DNA from: Sulfitobacter sp. EhC04
GTDB lineage: Bacteria > Pseudomonadota > Alphaproteobacteria > Rhodobacterales > Rhodobacteraceae
Length of the DNA: 64,000 bases
Reading direction: 5' to 3'
Assembly (NCBI RefSeq): GCF_001650875.1
Contig: NZ_LXYI01000089.1
Location: 305,022-369,021, forward strand
Shown here: one piece after another, positions 51,366-60,137 of the stretch
How positions within the stretch are numbered: position 1 is the stretch's first letter
Layout: each line of letters opens with the position of its first letter
Position numbers and translations under genes: made by a program
The notes under the pieces: generated by a model
Database searches by the model: none
What the model was told of the DNA's origin: nothing
Seen by the model: the letters and a program-made list of their open reading frames with translations, nothing else

Positions 51366-52175
51366 GTGACGAAACACACCCCGATTGTCCTGACGATTGC
51401 CGGCTCTGACAGTGGCGGCGGCGCAGGGGTGCAGGCTGACATCAAGGCGTTCTCTGCGACCGGGGCCTATGGTGCGAGTGTCATCACCGCGGTGACCGCG
51501 CAGAATACAACAGGCGTGACCGCCGTGCATGAGGTCCCTGCAGATGTTGTTGCCGCGCAGATCGACGCGGTCCTGTCGGACCTGGACGTCGATGTGATCA
51601 AACTGGGGATGTTGTTCTCTGCCCCCATCATCGAAGCCACCGCGAAGCGCCTGGCTGCATTCGATGGCCCGTCTGTCGTTGATCCGGTGATGGTCGCAAA
51701 GTCCGGTGATGCGCTGTTGCAGGATGCCGCTGTGGCCGCGTTGATCGCGCAGATCCTGCCGCATGCCAGCCTTCTCACCCCGAATTTGCCCGAAGCCGCG
51801 CGGCTGTTGAACACAACCGTCGCGACAACGCTCGAAGAGATGGTGCAACAAGGGCTACGGCTGGTCGGGATGGGGCCAAAGAGCGTTCTGGTGAAAGGCG
51901 GCCATGCTGTTGGCGGCAACTGCACCGACGTGCTGGTCAATGAAAGCGGCCTTGTGGCCACTTTCGCAGCGCCACGGATTGACACGCGCAACACCCATGG
52001 CACCGGGTGCACCTATTCGGCTGCCATTGCGGCAAATCTTGCCAAGGGTCTCAATCTTGAGGATGCCGTGACAGCGGCGCATGGATATCTTCAGGCGGCG
52101 ATCAAGGCCGCCGACACCTTGCAGATCGGAGAGGGTCACGGCCCGGTGCACCATTTCCATGGCCAATGGGAATGA
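51366..52175 (+). CDS. thiD: Hydroxymethylpyrimidine/phosphomethylpyrimidine kinase
   Basis: ThiD phosphorylates HMP and then HMP-P, giving HMP-PP for coupling with thiazole phosphate. The 269-residue ribokinase-fold protein has LTIAGSDSGGGAGVQADIKAF at the N-terminus, VVDPVMVAKSGDAL, LTPNLPEAARLL and the anion hole/catalytic DTRNTHGTGCTYSAA. The GTG at 51366 is selected since GGAG at 51354-51357 is 8 bases away; the in-frame GTG at 51360 is too close. It is the first gene after the TPP riboswitch. Confidence 0.93.
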   Translation: MTKHTPIVLTIAGSDSGGGAGVQADIKAFSATGAYGASVITAVTAQNTTGVTAVHEVPADVVAAQIDAVLSDLDVDVIKLGMLFSAPIIEATAKRLAAFDGPSVVDPVMVAKSGDALLQDAAVAALIAQILPHASLLTPNLPEAARLLNTTVATTLEEMVQQGLRLVGMGPKSVLVKGGHAVGGNCTDVLVNESGLVATFAAPRIDTRNTHGTGCTYSAAIAANLAKGLNLEDAVTAAHGYLQAAIKAADTLQIGEGHGPVHHFHGQWE

Positions 52176-53167
52176 CCGGGGCGACAATCATAGGGGCTGG
52201 CGTTGCCGGTCTATGCGTCGCGCGGGCGCTGCTGGATCGCGGCGTCGATGTCATGTTGGTGGATCGGCACGCGGACATTGGCCCGCATGCCTGTTCCTGG
52301 TGGGCGGGTGGCATGCTTGCCCCGTTCTGCGAAGGTGAAAGCGCCGAGGAACCCGTTGTCAGGCTGGGGCGTGAAGCCGCGGATTGGTGGGCGGCCAAGA
52401 CCAGTGCAGTACACCGTTGCGGCTCGCTCGTTGTTTCGTCGATGCGCGACACAGCCGATCTTGCGCGGTTCGCCCGGCGGACAACCGGTTACCGCCAGGT
52501 GACCGGATCGGAAATCTCAGACCTGGAGCCCGATCTGGGGCAGCGGTTCACCAAGGGCCTGTTCTTTGAGAGCGAAGCCCACCTTGCCCCCCGCGACGCA
52601 CTTGCCGAATTGCGCGCAAGTGTCCTTGCGGATGGGGCGGCATTTGTTCAGGACGACGCCGACCCTGACAGATACGCACAACGCGGCCTGACCATTGATT
52701 GCCGGGGATTTCATGCTAGGGACAAGCTGCGCGACCTGCGCGGTGTCAAAGGTGAAATGCTGGTTCTGTCCTGCCCGGATGTCACCCTGACGCGGCCCAT
52801 AAGACTGCTGCACCCCCGTATTCCGCTGTATCTGGTGCCCCGTGGTGACGGTATCTTCATGCTGGGGGCCACGATGATTGAAGGGCATGCGGGCAAACAT
52901 GCCACCGCGCGTGCCTTGCTGGAATTGCTCAGCGCCGCCTATGCGCTGAACCCCGCCTTCGGGGAGGCCGAGGTGCTGGAAATCGGCGTTGATAGCCGTC
53001 CTGCCTTTCTCGACAACCTGCCGCGCATCCGGCGCAGCGGAAACCTGATCCGGGCCAACGGCCTGTTCCGGCACGGCTTTCTTCTGGCCCCGGCGCTGGC
53101 GCGGATGGTGGCCGATCTGATCATTGACAACAAAACGCCTGAGGTGATGGATGAAACTGCTGCTTAA
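52172..53167 (+). CDS. thiO: Glycine oxidase ThiO
   Basis: ThiO oxidises glycine to the imine that the thiazole synthase ThiG uses. The 331-residue DAO-family flavoprotein has an N-terminal FAD loop, IIGAGVAGLCVARALLDRG, and SWWAGGMLAPFCEGE, where ThiO enzymes have a similar GGMLAP segment. C-terminal FAD contacts lie in GHFRHG-like LFRHGFLLAPALA. Starts at 52166 and 52172 are both possible; 52172 forms an ATGA overlap with the thiD stop. The 3' end overlaps thiS by 17 bp. Confidence 0.88.
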   Translation: MTGATIIGAGVAGLCVARALLDRGVDVMLVDRHADIGPHACSWWAGGMLAPFCEGESAEEPVVRLGREAADWWAAKTSAVHRCGSLVVSSMRDTADLARFARRTTGYRQVTGSEISDLEPDLGQRFTKGLFFESEAHLAPRDALAELRASVLADGAAFVQDDADPDRYAQRGLTIDCRGFHARDKLRDLRGVKGEMLVLSCPDVTLTRPIRLLHPRIPLYLVPRGDGIFMLGATMIEGHAGKHATARALLELLSAAYALNPAFGEAEVLEIGVDSRPAFLDNLPRIRRSGNLIRANGLFRHGFLLAPALARMVADLIIDNKTPEVMDETAA

Positions 53168-53348
53168 CGGAGCCCCGATCGACGCGCAGGTTGCGACCCT
53201 GGCCGATCTGCTTTTGGCCGAAGGCTTTGGCGATGCCAAAGTTGCCACTGCCGTAAACGGCGAATTTGTGCCCGCACCGGCCCGCCCGGATCATGCGCTT
53301 TCGCCGGGGGATGCGGTTGAGGTCCTTGCCCCGATGCAGGGGGGCTAG
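53151..53348 (+). CDS. thiS: Sulfur carrier protein ThiS
   Basis: A 65-residue ubiquitin-fold sulfur carrier ending in the diagnostic Gly-Gly (LAPMQGG). ThiF adenylates this C-terminus, which then becomes a thiocarboxylate and donates sulfur to ThiG. It begins MKLLLNGAPIDA and includes LSPGDAVEVLAPMQGG. It starts inside thiO and ends 3 bp before thiG. Confidence 0.95.
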   Translation: MKLLLNGAPIDAQVATLADLLLAEGFGDAKVATAVNGEFVPAPARPDHALSPGDAVEVLAPMQGG

Positions 53349-53351
53349 GCC

Positions 53352-54125
53352 ATGTCGGAATTTTACGGCACGACATTGCCCAATGGCCTGATGCTGGGGA
53401 CCGCACAATATCCGTCCCCTGCAATCCTGGCGGATGCCTTCAAACGCAGCGGTGCCGGCGTGGCAACCGTGTCCTTGCGCCGTGAAAGCGGTCAGGACCG
53501 CGCCGGTCAGGACTTCTGGCAGCTCATTCGCCAGCTCGGCGTGCACGTCCTGCCCAATACCGCCGGGTGCCACAGTGTCAAAGAGGCGGTGACAACCGCA
53601 CATATGGCGCGTGAAGTGTTTGATACCAGGTGGATCAAGCTGGAAGTCATCGGCGAAGAAGACACCTTGCAGCCCGATGTCTTTGGCCTTGTCGAGGCCG
53701 CGCGCATTCTGTCCGAGGACGGGTTTCAGGTCTTTCCCTATACCACGGAGGATCTGGTCGTGGCCGACAGGCTGCTGCACGCGGGTTGCGAGGTACTGAT
53801 GCCGTGGGGTGCGCCGATCGGGTCGGGGCTCGGGCTGAACAATGTCTTTGGCCTGCGCGCCATGCGCGCCCATTTCCCGGATGTGCCATTGGTCATTGAT
53901 GCGGGCCTTGGCCTGCCGTCCCATGCCGCCGCCGCGATGGAGATGGGCTTTGACGCTGTCCTGCTGAACACAGCCGTGGCCAAGGCAGGTGACCCCGCCG
54001 CCATGGCAGAGGCTTTTGCAAGTGCGATCCGGGCCGGACAGCTGGCCCATGCCGCCGACCCGATGGGTCCGCGCGACATGGCGGCCCCGTCGACCCCGGT
54101 GATCGGAAAGGCATTCCTGCAATGA
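53352..54125 (+). CDS. thiG: Thiazole synthase
   Basis: ThiG builds the thiazole ring from deoxyxylulose phosphate, dehydroglycine and ThiS thiocarboxylate. The 257-residue TIM-barrel protein has [20 protein letters not shown], the Schiff-base lysine in [18 protein letters not shown], and the phosphate loops [15 protein letters not shown] and [28 protein letters not shown]. It follows thiS closely and overlaps thiE by 4 bp. Confidence 0.95.
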   Translation: MSEFYGTTLPNGLMLGTAQYPSPAILADAFKRSGAGVATVSLRRESGQDRAGQDFWQLIRQLGVHVLPNTAGCHSVKEAVTTAHMAREVFDTRWIKLEVIGEEDTLQPDVFGLVEAARILSEDGFQVFPYTTEDLVVADRLLHAGCEVLMPWGAPIGSGLGLNNVFGLRAMRAHFPDVPLVIDAGLGLPSHAAAAMEMGFDAVLLNTAVAKAGDPAAMAEAFASAIRAGQLAHAADPMGPRDMAAPSTPVIGKAFLQ

Positions 54126-54718
54126 CACTGGATCGCTTTTATCCGATTTTCGACAGCGCGGATTGGATCGAACGGCTTGTTCCGCTTGGGATCAAGCTGG
54201 TGCAACTGCGGATCAAGGACGCAGCGCCTGATGTGCTGCGCGACAATATCCAACGTGCAAAACGGGTCTGTGCGCAGCACGGATGCACATTGATCATCAA
54301 TGATTACTGGCAGGCCGCGATTGAGGCGGGCTGCGACTATATCCATCTTGGGCAGGAAGATCTTGATGACGCTGATATCCCAGCCATCCGCGCCGCAAAG
54401 CTGCGGCTTGGGATCAGCACCCATGACAAGGCGGAATTGAAGCGCGCGATGGCGCTCGCGCCTGATTACATCGCATTGGGGCCGATTTACCCGACCATCC
54501 TGAAGAAGATGAAATGGCATGAGCAGGGTCTGGCAAAGCTGTCCACCTGGCGCGAGCTGATCGGTGAAACGCCGCTGGTCGCAATCGGGGGCATGTCGGT
54601 CGACCGCGCGCAGGGTGCGTTTGATGCTGGCGCGGATGTGGTCGCCGCTGTCACGGACATCACCTTGAACCCAAGCCCGGAGGACCGTGTCCGCGCATGG
54701 CTGAGGGTGACCCGATGA
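54122..54718 (+). CDS. thiE: Thiamine-phosphate synthase
   Basis: ThiE joins HMP-PP and thiazole phosphate to thiamine monophosphate. The 198-residue protein keeps the pyrophosphate-binding [52 protein letters not shown] and [14 protein letters not shown] blocks of the family. The usual GGI near the end reads [15 protein letters not shown]. Both ends overlap neighbours by 4 bp. Confidence 0.93.
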   Translation: MTLDRFYPIFDSADWIERLVPLGIKLVQLRIKDAAPDVLRDNIQRAKRVCAQHGCTLIINDYWQAAIEAGCDYIHLGQEDLDDADIPAIRAAKLRLGISTHDKAELKRAMALAPDYIALGPIYPTILKKMKWHEQGLAKLSTWRELIGETPLVAIGGMSVDRAQGAFDAGADVVAAVTDITLNPSPEDRVRAWLRVTR

Positions 54719-55710
54719 GCCGATATGCGCGCCAGATTTCCATGCCCGAGGTGGGCGCTGCGGGGCAGGCGGCAATTCAGGCTGCACATGTTGTGGTGAT
54801 TGGGGTCGGCGGTCTGGGAGCACCCGCATTGCAGTATCTGGTGGGCGCAGGCGTTGGCCGACTGACCCTGGTGGATGGCGATGTGATTTCCCTTTCCAAC
54901 CTGCACCGGCAGACCCTGTTTCGAGAGGCGGATATTGGTCAATCCAAAGCCATTGTTGCGGCCCAAACCTTGCGGGCATTGAATGGTGCCTGCGCGATCG
55001 ACACTGTTGAGACTCCGCTGGACCCTGCCAATGCGAAAACACTTGTATCTCGGGCCACGCTTGTTCTGGATTGCGCCGACAGCTTTGCCACCAGTTATAT
55101 CCTGTCCGATACCTGCAAGGCACTGGGCGTCCCCCTGGTCAGCGCATCCGTCTTGAGGTTCGGCGGCTATGTGGGTGGCTTTTGCCAGATGGCACCATCG
55201 CTGCGCGCGCTGTTCCCCGACCTGCCGGATCGCGCGGAAAACTGTGCAACAGCCGGGGTCATGGGGCCGGTTGTCGGCATGATCGGGGCCGCTCAGGCGC
55301 AGATGGCCCTGGCCTACCTGATCGGCCAGAAACCATCCCCCCTGGGCCAGTTGATCCGCTTTGACATGCAGACTTTCCGCTCCAGCGGATTCCGGTTCGA
55401 CACAGCACCGGAGCCCGAACCTGATTTCAGGTTTATCGCGCCCTCGCAGGTCAATGGCCGCGATTTTGTCGTCGAGCTGCGCGATGCGGAAGAAGCCGAG
55501 ACGCCGGTGACCGCAGAGGCGCGGCGGCTCACCGTCGCACAATTCGCCGATCAACGACCCACCCCAGACGTCAATCAACGCGCGGTCTTTGCATGCCGTT
55601 CCGGTTTGCGCGCCTGGCAAGCCGCCCGTCACCTCCGCTCCTATTGGGGCGGGGACATCACCCTGATTGCAATGGGCAACCCCCCTCCAACCGAAAGACA
55701 GCCGATATGA
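54715..55710 (+). CDS. thiF: ThiF-type adenylyltransferase with rhodanese-like tail
   Basis: ThiF adenylates the ThiS C-terminus. In this 331-residue protein the nucleotide loop VIGVGGLGAPALQYLVGAGVG, NLHRQTLFREADIGQSK and LDCADSFATSYILSD are normal, and the reactive cysteine is kept in ENCATAGVMGPVVG. The four zinc cysteines of E. coli ThiF are missing: CYRCLWPD reads SLRALFPD and no later CxxC occurs. From about residue 250 a rhodanese-like segment ends with FACRSGLRAWQAARHL, whose Cys could carry persulfide. The ATG at 54715 overlaps the thiE stop; 54697 is an alternative. Confidence 0.85.
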   Translation: MSRYARQISMPEVGAAGQAAIQAAHVVVIGVGGLGAPALQYLVGAGVGRLTLVDGDVISLSNLHRQTLFREADIGQSKAIVAAQTLRALNGACAIDTVETPLDPANAKTLVSRATLVLDCADSFATSYILSDTCKALGVPLVSASVLRFGGYVGGFCQMAPSLRALFPDLPDRAENCATAGVMGPVVGMIGAAQAQMALAYLIGQKPSPLGQLIRFDMQTFRSSGFRFDTAPEPEPDFRFIAPSQVNGRDFVVELRDAEEAETPVTAEARRLTVAQFADQRPTPDVNQRAVFACRSGLRAWQAARHLRSYWGGDITLIAMGNPPPTERQPI

Positions 55711-56645
55711 AACTGACCCAATTGACCGTCGCATTTTCCTTTGCGGCCTCGCCGCTGATGGCCGCCGATCAGATGACCGTTCTGCTTGATTGGTTCATCA
55801 ACCCCGATCATGGGCCGATCATAGTGGCGCAGGAACTGGGCTATTTCGCGGATCAGGGTCTTGAAGTTGACATTATCGCCCCCGCCGATCCTTCCGATCC
55901 GCCAAAACTGGTGGCTGCCGGACAGGCCGATCTGGCGGTATCCTATCAACCACAGCTTCACTTGCAGATCCATGAGGGCCTGCCCTTGCAACGTGTCGGC
56001 ACCTTGATCGCCACACCGTTGAATTGTCTTCTGGCCCTCGCTGACGGCCCGGTCCAATCCCCTGCCGATTTGGCAGGCAAAAAGGTTGGCTTTTCTGTCG
56101 GCGGAGTTGAAGAGGCGGTTTTGGGCACGATCCTGCGCCACCACGGCTTGTCGTTGGATGATGTGGAACTGGTCAACGTAAACTGGTCACTATCCCCGTC
56201 CTTGATGTCTGGTCAGGTCGATGCGGTCATCGGCGCATATCGCAATTTTGAACTCAATCAGATGGAAATCGAAGGCGTCGAGGGCAATTGCTTTTTTGTA
56301 GAAGAAGAGGGCCTGCCGTCTTATGATGAACTGATCTATGTCGCCAACTCCGGGACGATGGACAAGGAAATGATTGCGCGCTTTCTGGCCGCGACCGAAA
56401 AGGCGACGCAGTACATCGTGAACAACCCCGAAAAGAGCTGGGAAGTCTTTTCGGCTACCTCTGCCGAGTTGCAGGACGCTCTGAATGCCAAGGCATGGGT
56501 TGATACGCTGCCACGCTTTGCTCTGCGTCCGACAGCCATGGACGAAGGTCGCTATGCCACGTTTGAGGCGTTCCTGCATGAGGTTGGTCTGATCCCGTCG
56601 CAAAACCCCGTGTCGAAGATCGCCATCGACGTGACGGCGAACTGA
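55707..56645 (+). CDS. thiY: Thiamine-precursor (formylaminopyrimidine/HMP) ABC binding protein
   Basis: A 312-residue NMT1/THI5-like periplasmic binding protein with a signal peptide (about 19 residues, ending LMA-ADQ). The mature start VLLDWFINPDHGPIIVAQELGYF is the typical pyrimidine-binding pattern of ThiY. It probably captures N-formyl-4-amino-5-aminomethyl-2-methylpyrimidine or HMP. Together with thiZ and thiX it makes a complete importer, and tenA in between provides the processing enzyme. Four-base overlap with thiF. Confidence 0.87.
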   Translation: MKLTQLTVAFSFAASPLMAADQMTVLLDWFINPDHGPIIVAQELGYFADQGLEVDIIAPADPSDPPKLVAAGQADLAVSYQPQLHLQIHEGLPLQRVGTLIATPLNCLLALADGPVQSPADLAGKKVGFSVGGVEEAVLGTILRHHGLSLDDVELVNVNWSLSPSLMSGQVDAVIGAYRNFELNQMEIEGVEGNCFFVEEEGLPSYDELIYVANSGTMDKEMIARFLAATEKATQYIVNNPEKSWEVFSATSAELQDALNAKAWVDTLPRFALRPTAMDEGRYATFEAFLHEVGLIPSQNPVSKIAIDVTAN

Positions 56646-57325
56646 TGGTGCCCGATTATGGAAAAACCTTCGCGCTGTGGCGTGCGGGGGCCGGTGACGC
56701 ATGGCGCGACTACACGCATCACGCCTTTGTCGAGGGGCTGGGTGACGGCACCCTGCCGCGCGCTGCATTCCTGCACTACCTGATCCAGGACTATGTTTTT
56801 CTGATCCATTTTGCCCGCGCGTGGTCGCTGGCCGTGGTCAAATCCGAAACCCTTGAGGAAATGAGAATTTGCGCCGGAACGGTCGATGCATTGGTCAATC
56901 ACGAGATGTCGCTGCATGTAACGACATGCGCGACCGAGGGGATTGACGAGGCCACATTGTTTGCCGCCTCGGAAGCTGTCGAAAACCTTGCCTACACGCG
57001 TTACGTGATGGACGCGGGGGTTCAAGGCGACTTTCTGGATCTCATGGCGGCATTGGCGCCTTGCGTCATGGGGTACGGCGAAATCGGCTTGCGGTTGGCA
57101 GGCAGCAAAGCCCGCGACACGCCCTATGCCGCCTGGATTGCGACCTATGCGGACCCCGGTTATCAGGCGGTTTGTGCCAATGTTGGTGCCATGATCGACA
57201 ATGCCGTTGCGCGCCGGATCGGTGATTTGTCGCAGTCGCCGCGTGCCGAAACCCTGCGGGGCAGGTTTGGCAAAGCGACGAAACTGGAAGTCGGATTCTG
57301 GCAAATGGGACTGAACGGCGCATGA
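56645..57325 (+). CDS. tenA: Aminopyrimidine aminohydrolase TenA
   Basis: TenA hydrolyses the amino group of 4-amino-5-aminomethyl-2-methylpyrimidine, a thiamine breakdown product, giving HMP. The 226-residue all-helical protein has the N-terminal HAFVEGLGDGTLPRAAFLHYLIQDYVFL, and the active cysteine and glutamate in LAPCVMGYGEIGLRL. It is a TenA_C (cysteine) type. It begins on the last base of the thiY stop. Context confirms the salvage role. Confidence 0.92.
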   Translation: MVPDYGKTFALWRAGAGDAWRDYTHHAFVEGLGDGTLPRAAFLHYLIQDYVFLIHFARAWSLAVVKSETLEEMRICAGTVDALVNHEMSLHVTTCATEGIDEATLFAASEAVENLAYTRYVMDAGVQGDFLDLMAALAPCVMGYGEIGLRLAGSKARDTPYAAWIATYADPGYQAVCANVGAMIDNAVARRIGDLSQSPRAETLRGRFGKATKLEVGFWQMGLNGA

Positions 57326-58047
57326 ATACATCGCCGGGGATCACATTAAGGGGCCAGCACCGGATCGGTGATCGGGTTCTGTTCAACGCCGACCTGCACA
57401 TCCCCGGCGCGCAATGGACGTGCCTTTTGGGACCGTCAGGTGTCGGCAAATCAACGATCCTGCGGCTGATCCTCGACCTTGAGACGGGCGGCGACTTCAA
57501 CGGCTCAATTGCGGCCACGGATGGCATGCCTCTGGCGGGTCGTATCAGTTACATGGCGCAGTCTGACCTGTTGCTGCCGTGGCTGTCCGTGCTGGACAAC
57601 GTCTGTATCGGCGCGCGGCTGCGGGGGGTGGCCCCCGATGCTGACCGCGCCTGCGACCTTCTGCGTCGGGTCGGGCTGTCAGACCATTCAGGCCAGAAAC
57701 CCGCCTCCCTGTCTGGTGGCATGCGGCAACGCGCTGCGCTTGCGCGCACCTTGTTCGAGGATCGCCCAATTGTGTTTCTGGACGAGCCGTTTTCCGCGCT
57801 TGATGCAGGTACACGTGCCGACATGCAGGAACTGGCGGCCGAGGTTCTTGGGGGCCGCACCGTTTTGTTGATCACCCATGATCCTGCAGAAGCCGCACGT
57901 CTGGCGGATCAGATTACTGTCATGTCAGCGCAAGGCACGCAAAACTGGCCAACCCCTGAAACCGCAGCCCTGAGAGAGATCAACGCCGCCGAAACGCTCG
58001 CCTGTCAGGCCCGGTTGCTGTCGTATTTGCGCGGGATCGCCGCATGA
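57322..58047 (+). CDS. thiZ: Thiamine-precursor ABC transporter, ATP-binding protein
   Basis: A 241-residue ATPase with Walker A LGPSGVGKST, signature LSGGMRQRAALARTL, Walker B FLDEPFSALDAGT and a switch His in LITHDPAEA. The GGMRQR-type signature is shared with the nitrate/taurine/HMP transporter group. Four-base overlaps on both sides tie it to tenA and thiX. Confidence 0.9.
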   Translation: MNTSPGITLRGQHRIGDRVLFNADLHIPGAQWTCLLGPSGVGKSTILRLILDLETGGDFNGSIAATDGMPLAGRISYMAQSDLLLPWLSVLDNVCIGARLRGVAPDADRACDLLRRVGLSDHSGQKPASLSGGMRQRAALARTLFEDRPIVFLDEPFSALDAGTRADMQELAAEVLGGRTVLLITHDPAEAARLADQITVMSAQGTQNWPTPETAALREINAAETLACQARLLSYLRGIAA

Positions 58048-58793
58048 AATTTCGCGATACCTTGCTGGCGTTGTTGATCGGGCTGGGCCTGTGGCAAATG
58101 CTGGTCATTGTCACCCAAGCGCCCCACTTCATCCTACCATCCCCCTGGCGGGTTGCACTGGCCGCATACAAAAGCCGCGTGGTTATTGTCGAAAACGCGT
58201 GGATCACCGCAACCGAAGTGGTGCTTGGCTTGCTGATTGGCACGATCCTTGGCGTTGCAACGGCGATCCAGCTGGCGATTTCCAAGACCGCCGAACGGCT
58301 GATGTTGCCAATTCTTGTCTTTACCCAGGCTGTGCCCGTTTTTGCGCTGGCCCCCTTGCTAACGCTCTGGTTCGGCTATGGCATGGGGTCAAAGATCGTC
58401 ATGGCGGTGCTGATCATCTACTTTCCTGTCACTTCCGCGTTCCATGACGGGCTGACCCGCATTGACAGCGGATACCGCGATTTGTCGATTTCGATGCGCG
58501 CAGGCACGTGGCATTTCATGCGGCACATTCAGATTCCGCAAGCGCTGCCCAGTCTTGGCACAGGTCTGCGACTTGCGGCAGTTTACGCCCCGATCGGGGC
58601 GGTGATCGGTGAATGGGTCGGCGCCTCCAGGGGTCTTGGCTATCTGATGCTGCTTGCCAATGGCCGCGCGAAAATTGACCTGATGTTTGCCAGCTTGATC
58701 GTTCTTGCCTGTCTGACCGTGATCTTACATGTTGCGGTCGGCATGTTGGCCAGCAGATTGACCTGGTACGCCCAAGGCACATCCAGGCCTTAG
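58044..58793 (+). CDS. thiX: Thiamine-precursor ABC transporter, permease
   Basis: A 249-residue BPD-type permease with about six hydrophobic segments. The ATPase-docking loop is AGTWHFMRHIQIPQALPSLGTGLRLAAVYAPIGAVIGEW, close to the NrtB/SsuC/ThiX group. It is the last gene of the thiamine operon. The 129 bp between its stop and the convergent gspF hold no hairpin with a U-tract that I could find, so the terminator is not located. Confidence 0.89.
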   Translation: MKFRDTLLALLIGLGLWQMLVIVTQAPHFILPSPWRVALAAYKSRVVIVENAWITATEVVLGLLIGTILGVATAIQLAISKTAERLMLPILVFTQAVPVFALAPLLTLWFGYGMGSKIVMAVLIIYFPVTSAFHDGLTRIDSGYRDLSISMRAGTWHFMRHIQIPQALPSLGTGLRLAAVYAPIGAVIGEWVGASRGLGYLMLLANGRAKIDLMFASLIVLACLTVILHVAVGMLASRLTWYAQGTSRP

Positions 58794-58922
58794 AAAGCAT
58801 GAAGACGGATAGGCGACAGGCAGTTGAGCGAAATTCCTTTGCCGCGGCGTTCCAGGGCGTGGACTTCGGGCAGGCTGGCAGGCTTTCCCGCAACTTCGGA
58901 CCGGTGCGCCGGGAACCGGAAT

Positions 58923-60137
58923 TCAGCCTGCCACAACCGCCTGAAGGTCGAAGATGGGCAGCAGAACGGCAAGGACGATCACCAGCACCATCGCACCCAC
59001 CAGCATCATCAACGCAGGCTCAAGCAGGGCGGCAATGCGTTTGCGTTCGGTGGAAAGGCCGTTCTCGACAAGCACCGCACTGCGCTCTGTCATGCTGGCC
59101 AGCCTGACGGAGGCTTCCCCGGCCTGAATGAGCTGTCTTGCGACCGGCGGGATGATCGTCAGTGCGCGCAGCGCCTGCGACATCGTCTCTCCCCGTGAGA
59201 CGGCCAGGGACACCTGTGCGGCCTCCTGTTGGAACCGTGCCACATCCAAGACTTCGGAGGCATTCTGGATGGCGACCGGCACGGTGTTCTTGCTGCTGAG
59301 GACCAGCGCCAGCGTGCGCAGGTATTGCACGGCGGCGGACAGGCGCATGAAACGGCCCACCAGCGGCAGCCGCAGGAACAGCTTGTCGCGCTGGGCGCGA
59401 ATGGCAGGCACGCGCCCCGAGGCAAAGCCGAAAGCGACAAGGCAGGCCAGGGCGATCATCAGAAGGGTGAAATTTGCCTGTATCCAGTTGCTGATACCCA
59501 GCACCACCTGGGTGATGGAGGGCAGCGGCTGATCGGACAGTTCGTACATTGCCACGATTTCAGGCGCGACATTGACCATGAGGATCGCGCAGACCAGCAG
59601 GGCGACGGCCGCCACAAACGCGGGATAGATCAGTGCGGTCGAGATTTGTGCCTTGTCCACCCCCTGGTTTTCAAGGTGATCGGCAAGTTCGTTGAACACC
59701 CCGGCGAGGTTTCCCGCAGTTTCACCGGCCCGGACGGATGCGACATAATAGGGAGCAAAGCCCGCTTGCGTGCGTCGCAATGCATCAGAGAGGGTCGCGC
59801 CATCCATCAGGTCCGCGCGCGCCCTTGCGGCTACCGCATCAAGGCTGGGGTGCCCGCCCTGCCGGACAGCTTCCAGGGCTTCGTCCACGGGCAGTTCGGC
59901 ACCCAGCAGCACGGCCATCTGCCGGGTGAACACCGCCTGTAGGTCAGGGTTCAGGCTGGCGCGCTTCTGACCGGAGAACAGGCCCGAGGTCGCCCTGTTG
60001 CGCCGTTCATTCAGCTCAGAAACAAACAGGCCTTTCTCGGCAAGTTGGGCGGCGGCATGGGCTTCGGTATCGGCGATCACCGTGCCCGATTTGCGTTTCC
60101 CCGCTTCGGTGAACGCAACATAGGCGTAGGCTCTCAC
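58923..60137 (-). CDS. gspF: Type II secretion system inner-membrane protein GspF
   Basis: A 404-residue platform protein of the type II secretion system. The N-terminal MRAYAYVAFTEAGKRKSGTVIADT and two homologous GspF domains (about 70-190: FTRQMAVLLGAELPVDEALEAV; about 270-390: YLRTLALVLSSKNTVPVAI) are clear, with three hydrophobic segments. The GTG start at 60137 overlaps the gspE stop by 3 bases (GTGA). Downstream gsp genes do not follow, as the next gene is convergent. Confidence 0.92.
   Translation of the reverse strand: MRAYAYVAFTEAGKRKSGTVIADTEAHAAAQLAEKGLFVSELNERRNRATSGLFSGQKRASLNPDLQAVFTRQMAVLLGAELPVDEALEAVRQGGHPSLDAVAARARADLMDGATLSDALRRTQAGFAPYYVASVRAGETAGNLAGVFNELADHLENQGVDKAQISTALIYPAFVAAVALLVCAILMVNVAPEIVAMYELSDQPLPSITQVVLGISNWIQANFTLLMIALACLVAFGFASGRVPAIRAQRDKLFLRLPLVGRFMRLSAAVQYLRTLALVLSSKNTVPVAIQNASEVLDVARFQQEAAQVSLAVSRGETMSQALRALTIIPPVARQLIQAGEASVRLASMTERSAVLVENGLSTERKRIAALLEPALMMLVGAMVLVIVLAVLLPIFDLQAVVAG

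Noticed and set aside
58790..58972. Small - strand frame between thiX and gspF
   Set aside because: Overlaps the end of gspF, lacks a ribosome site and has no recognisable features.
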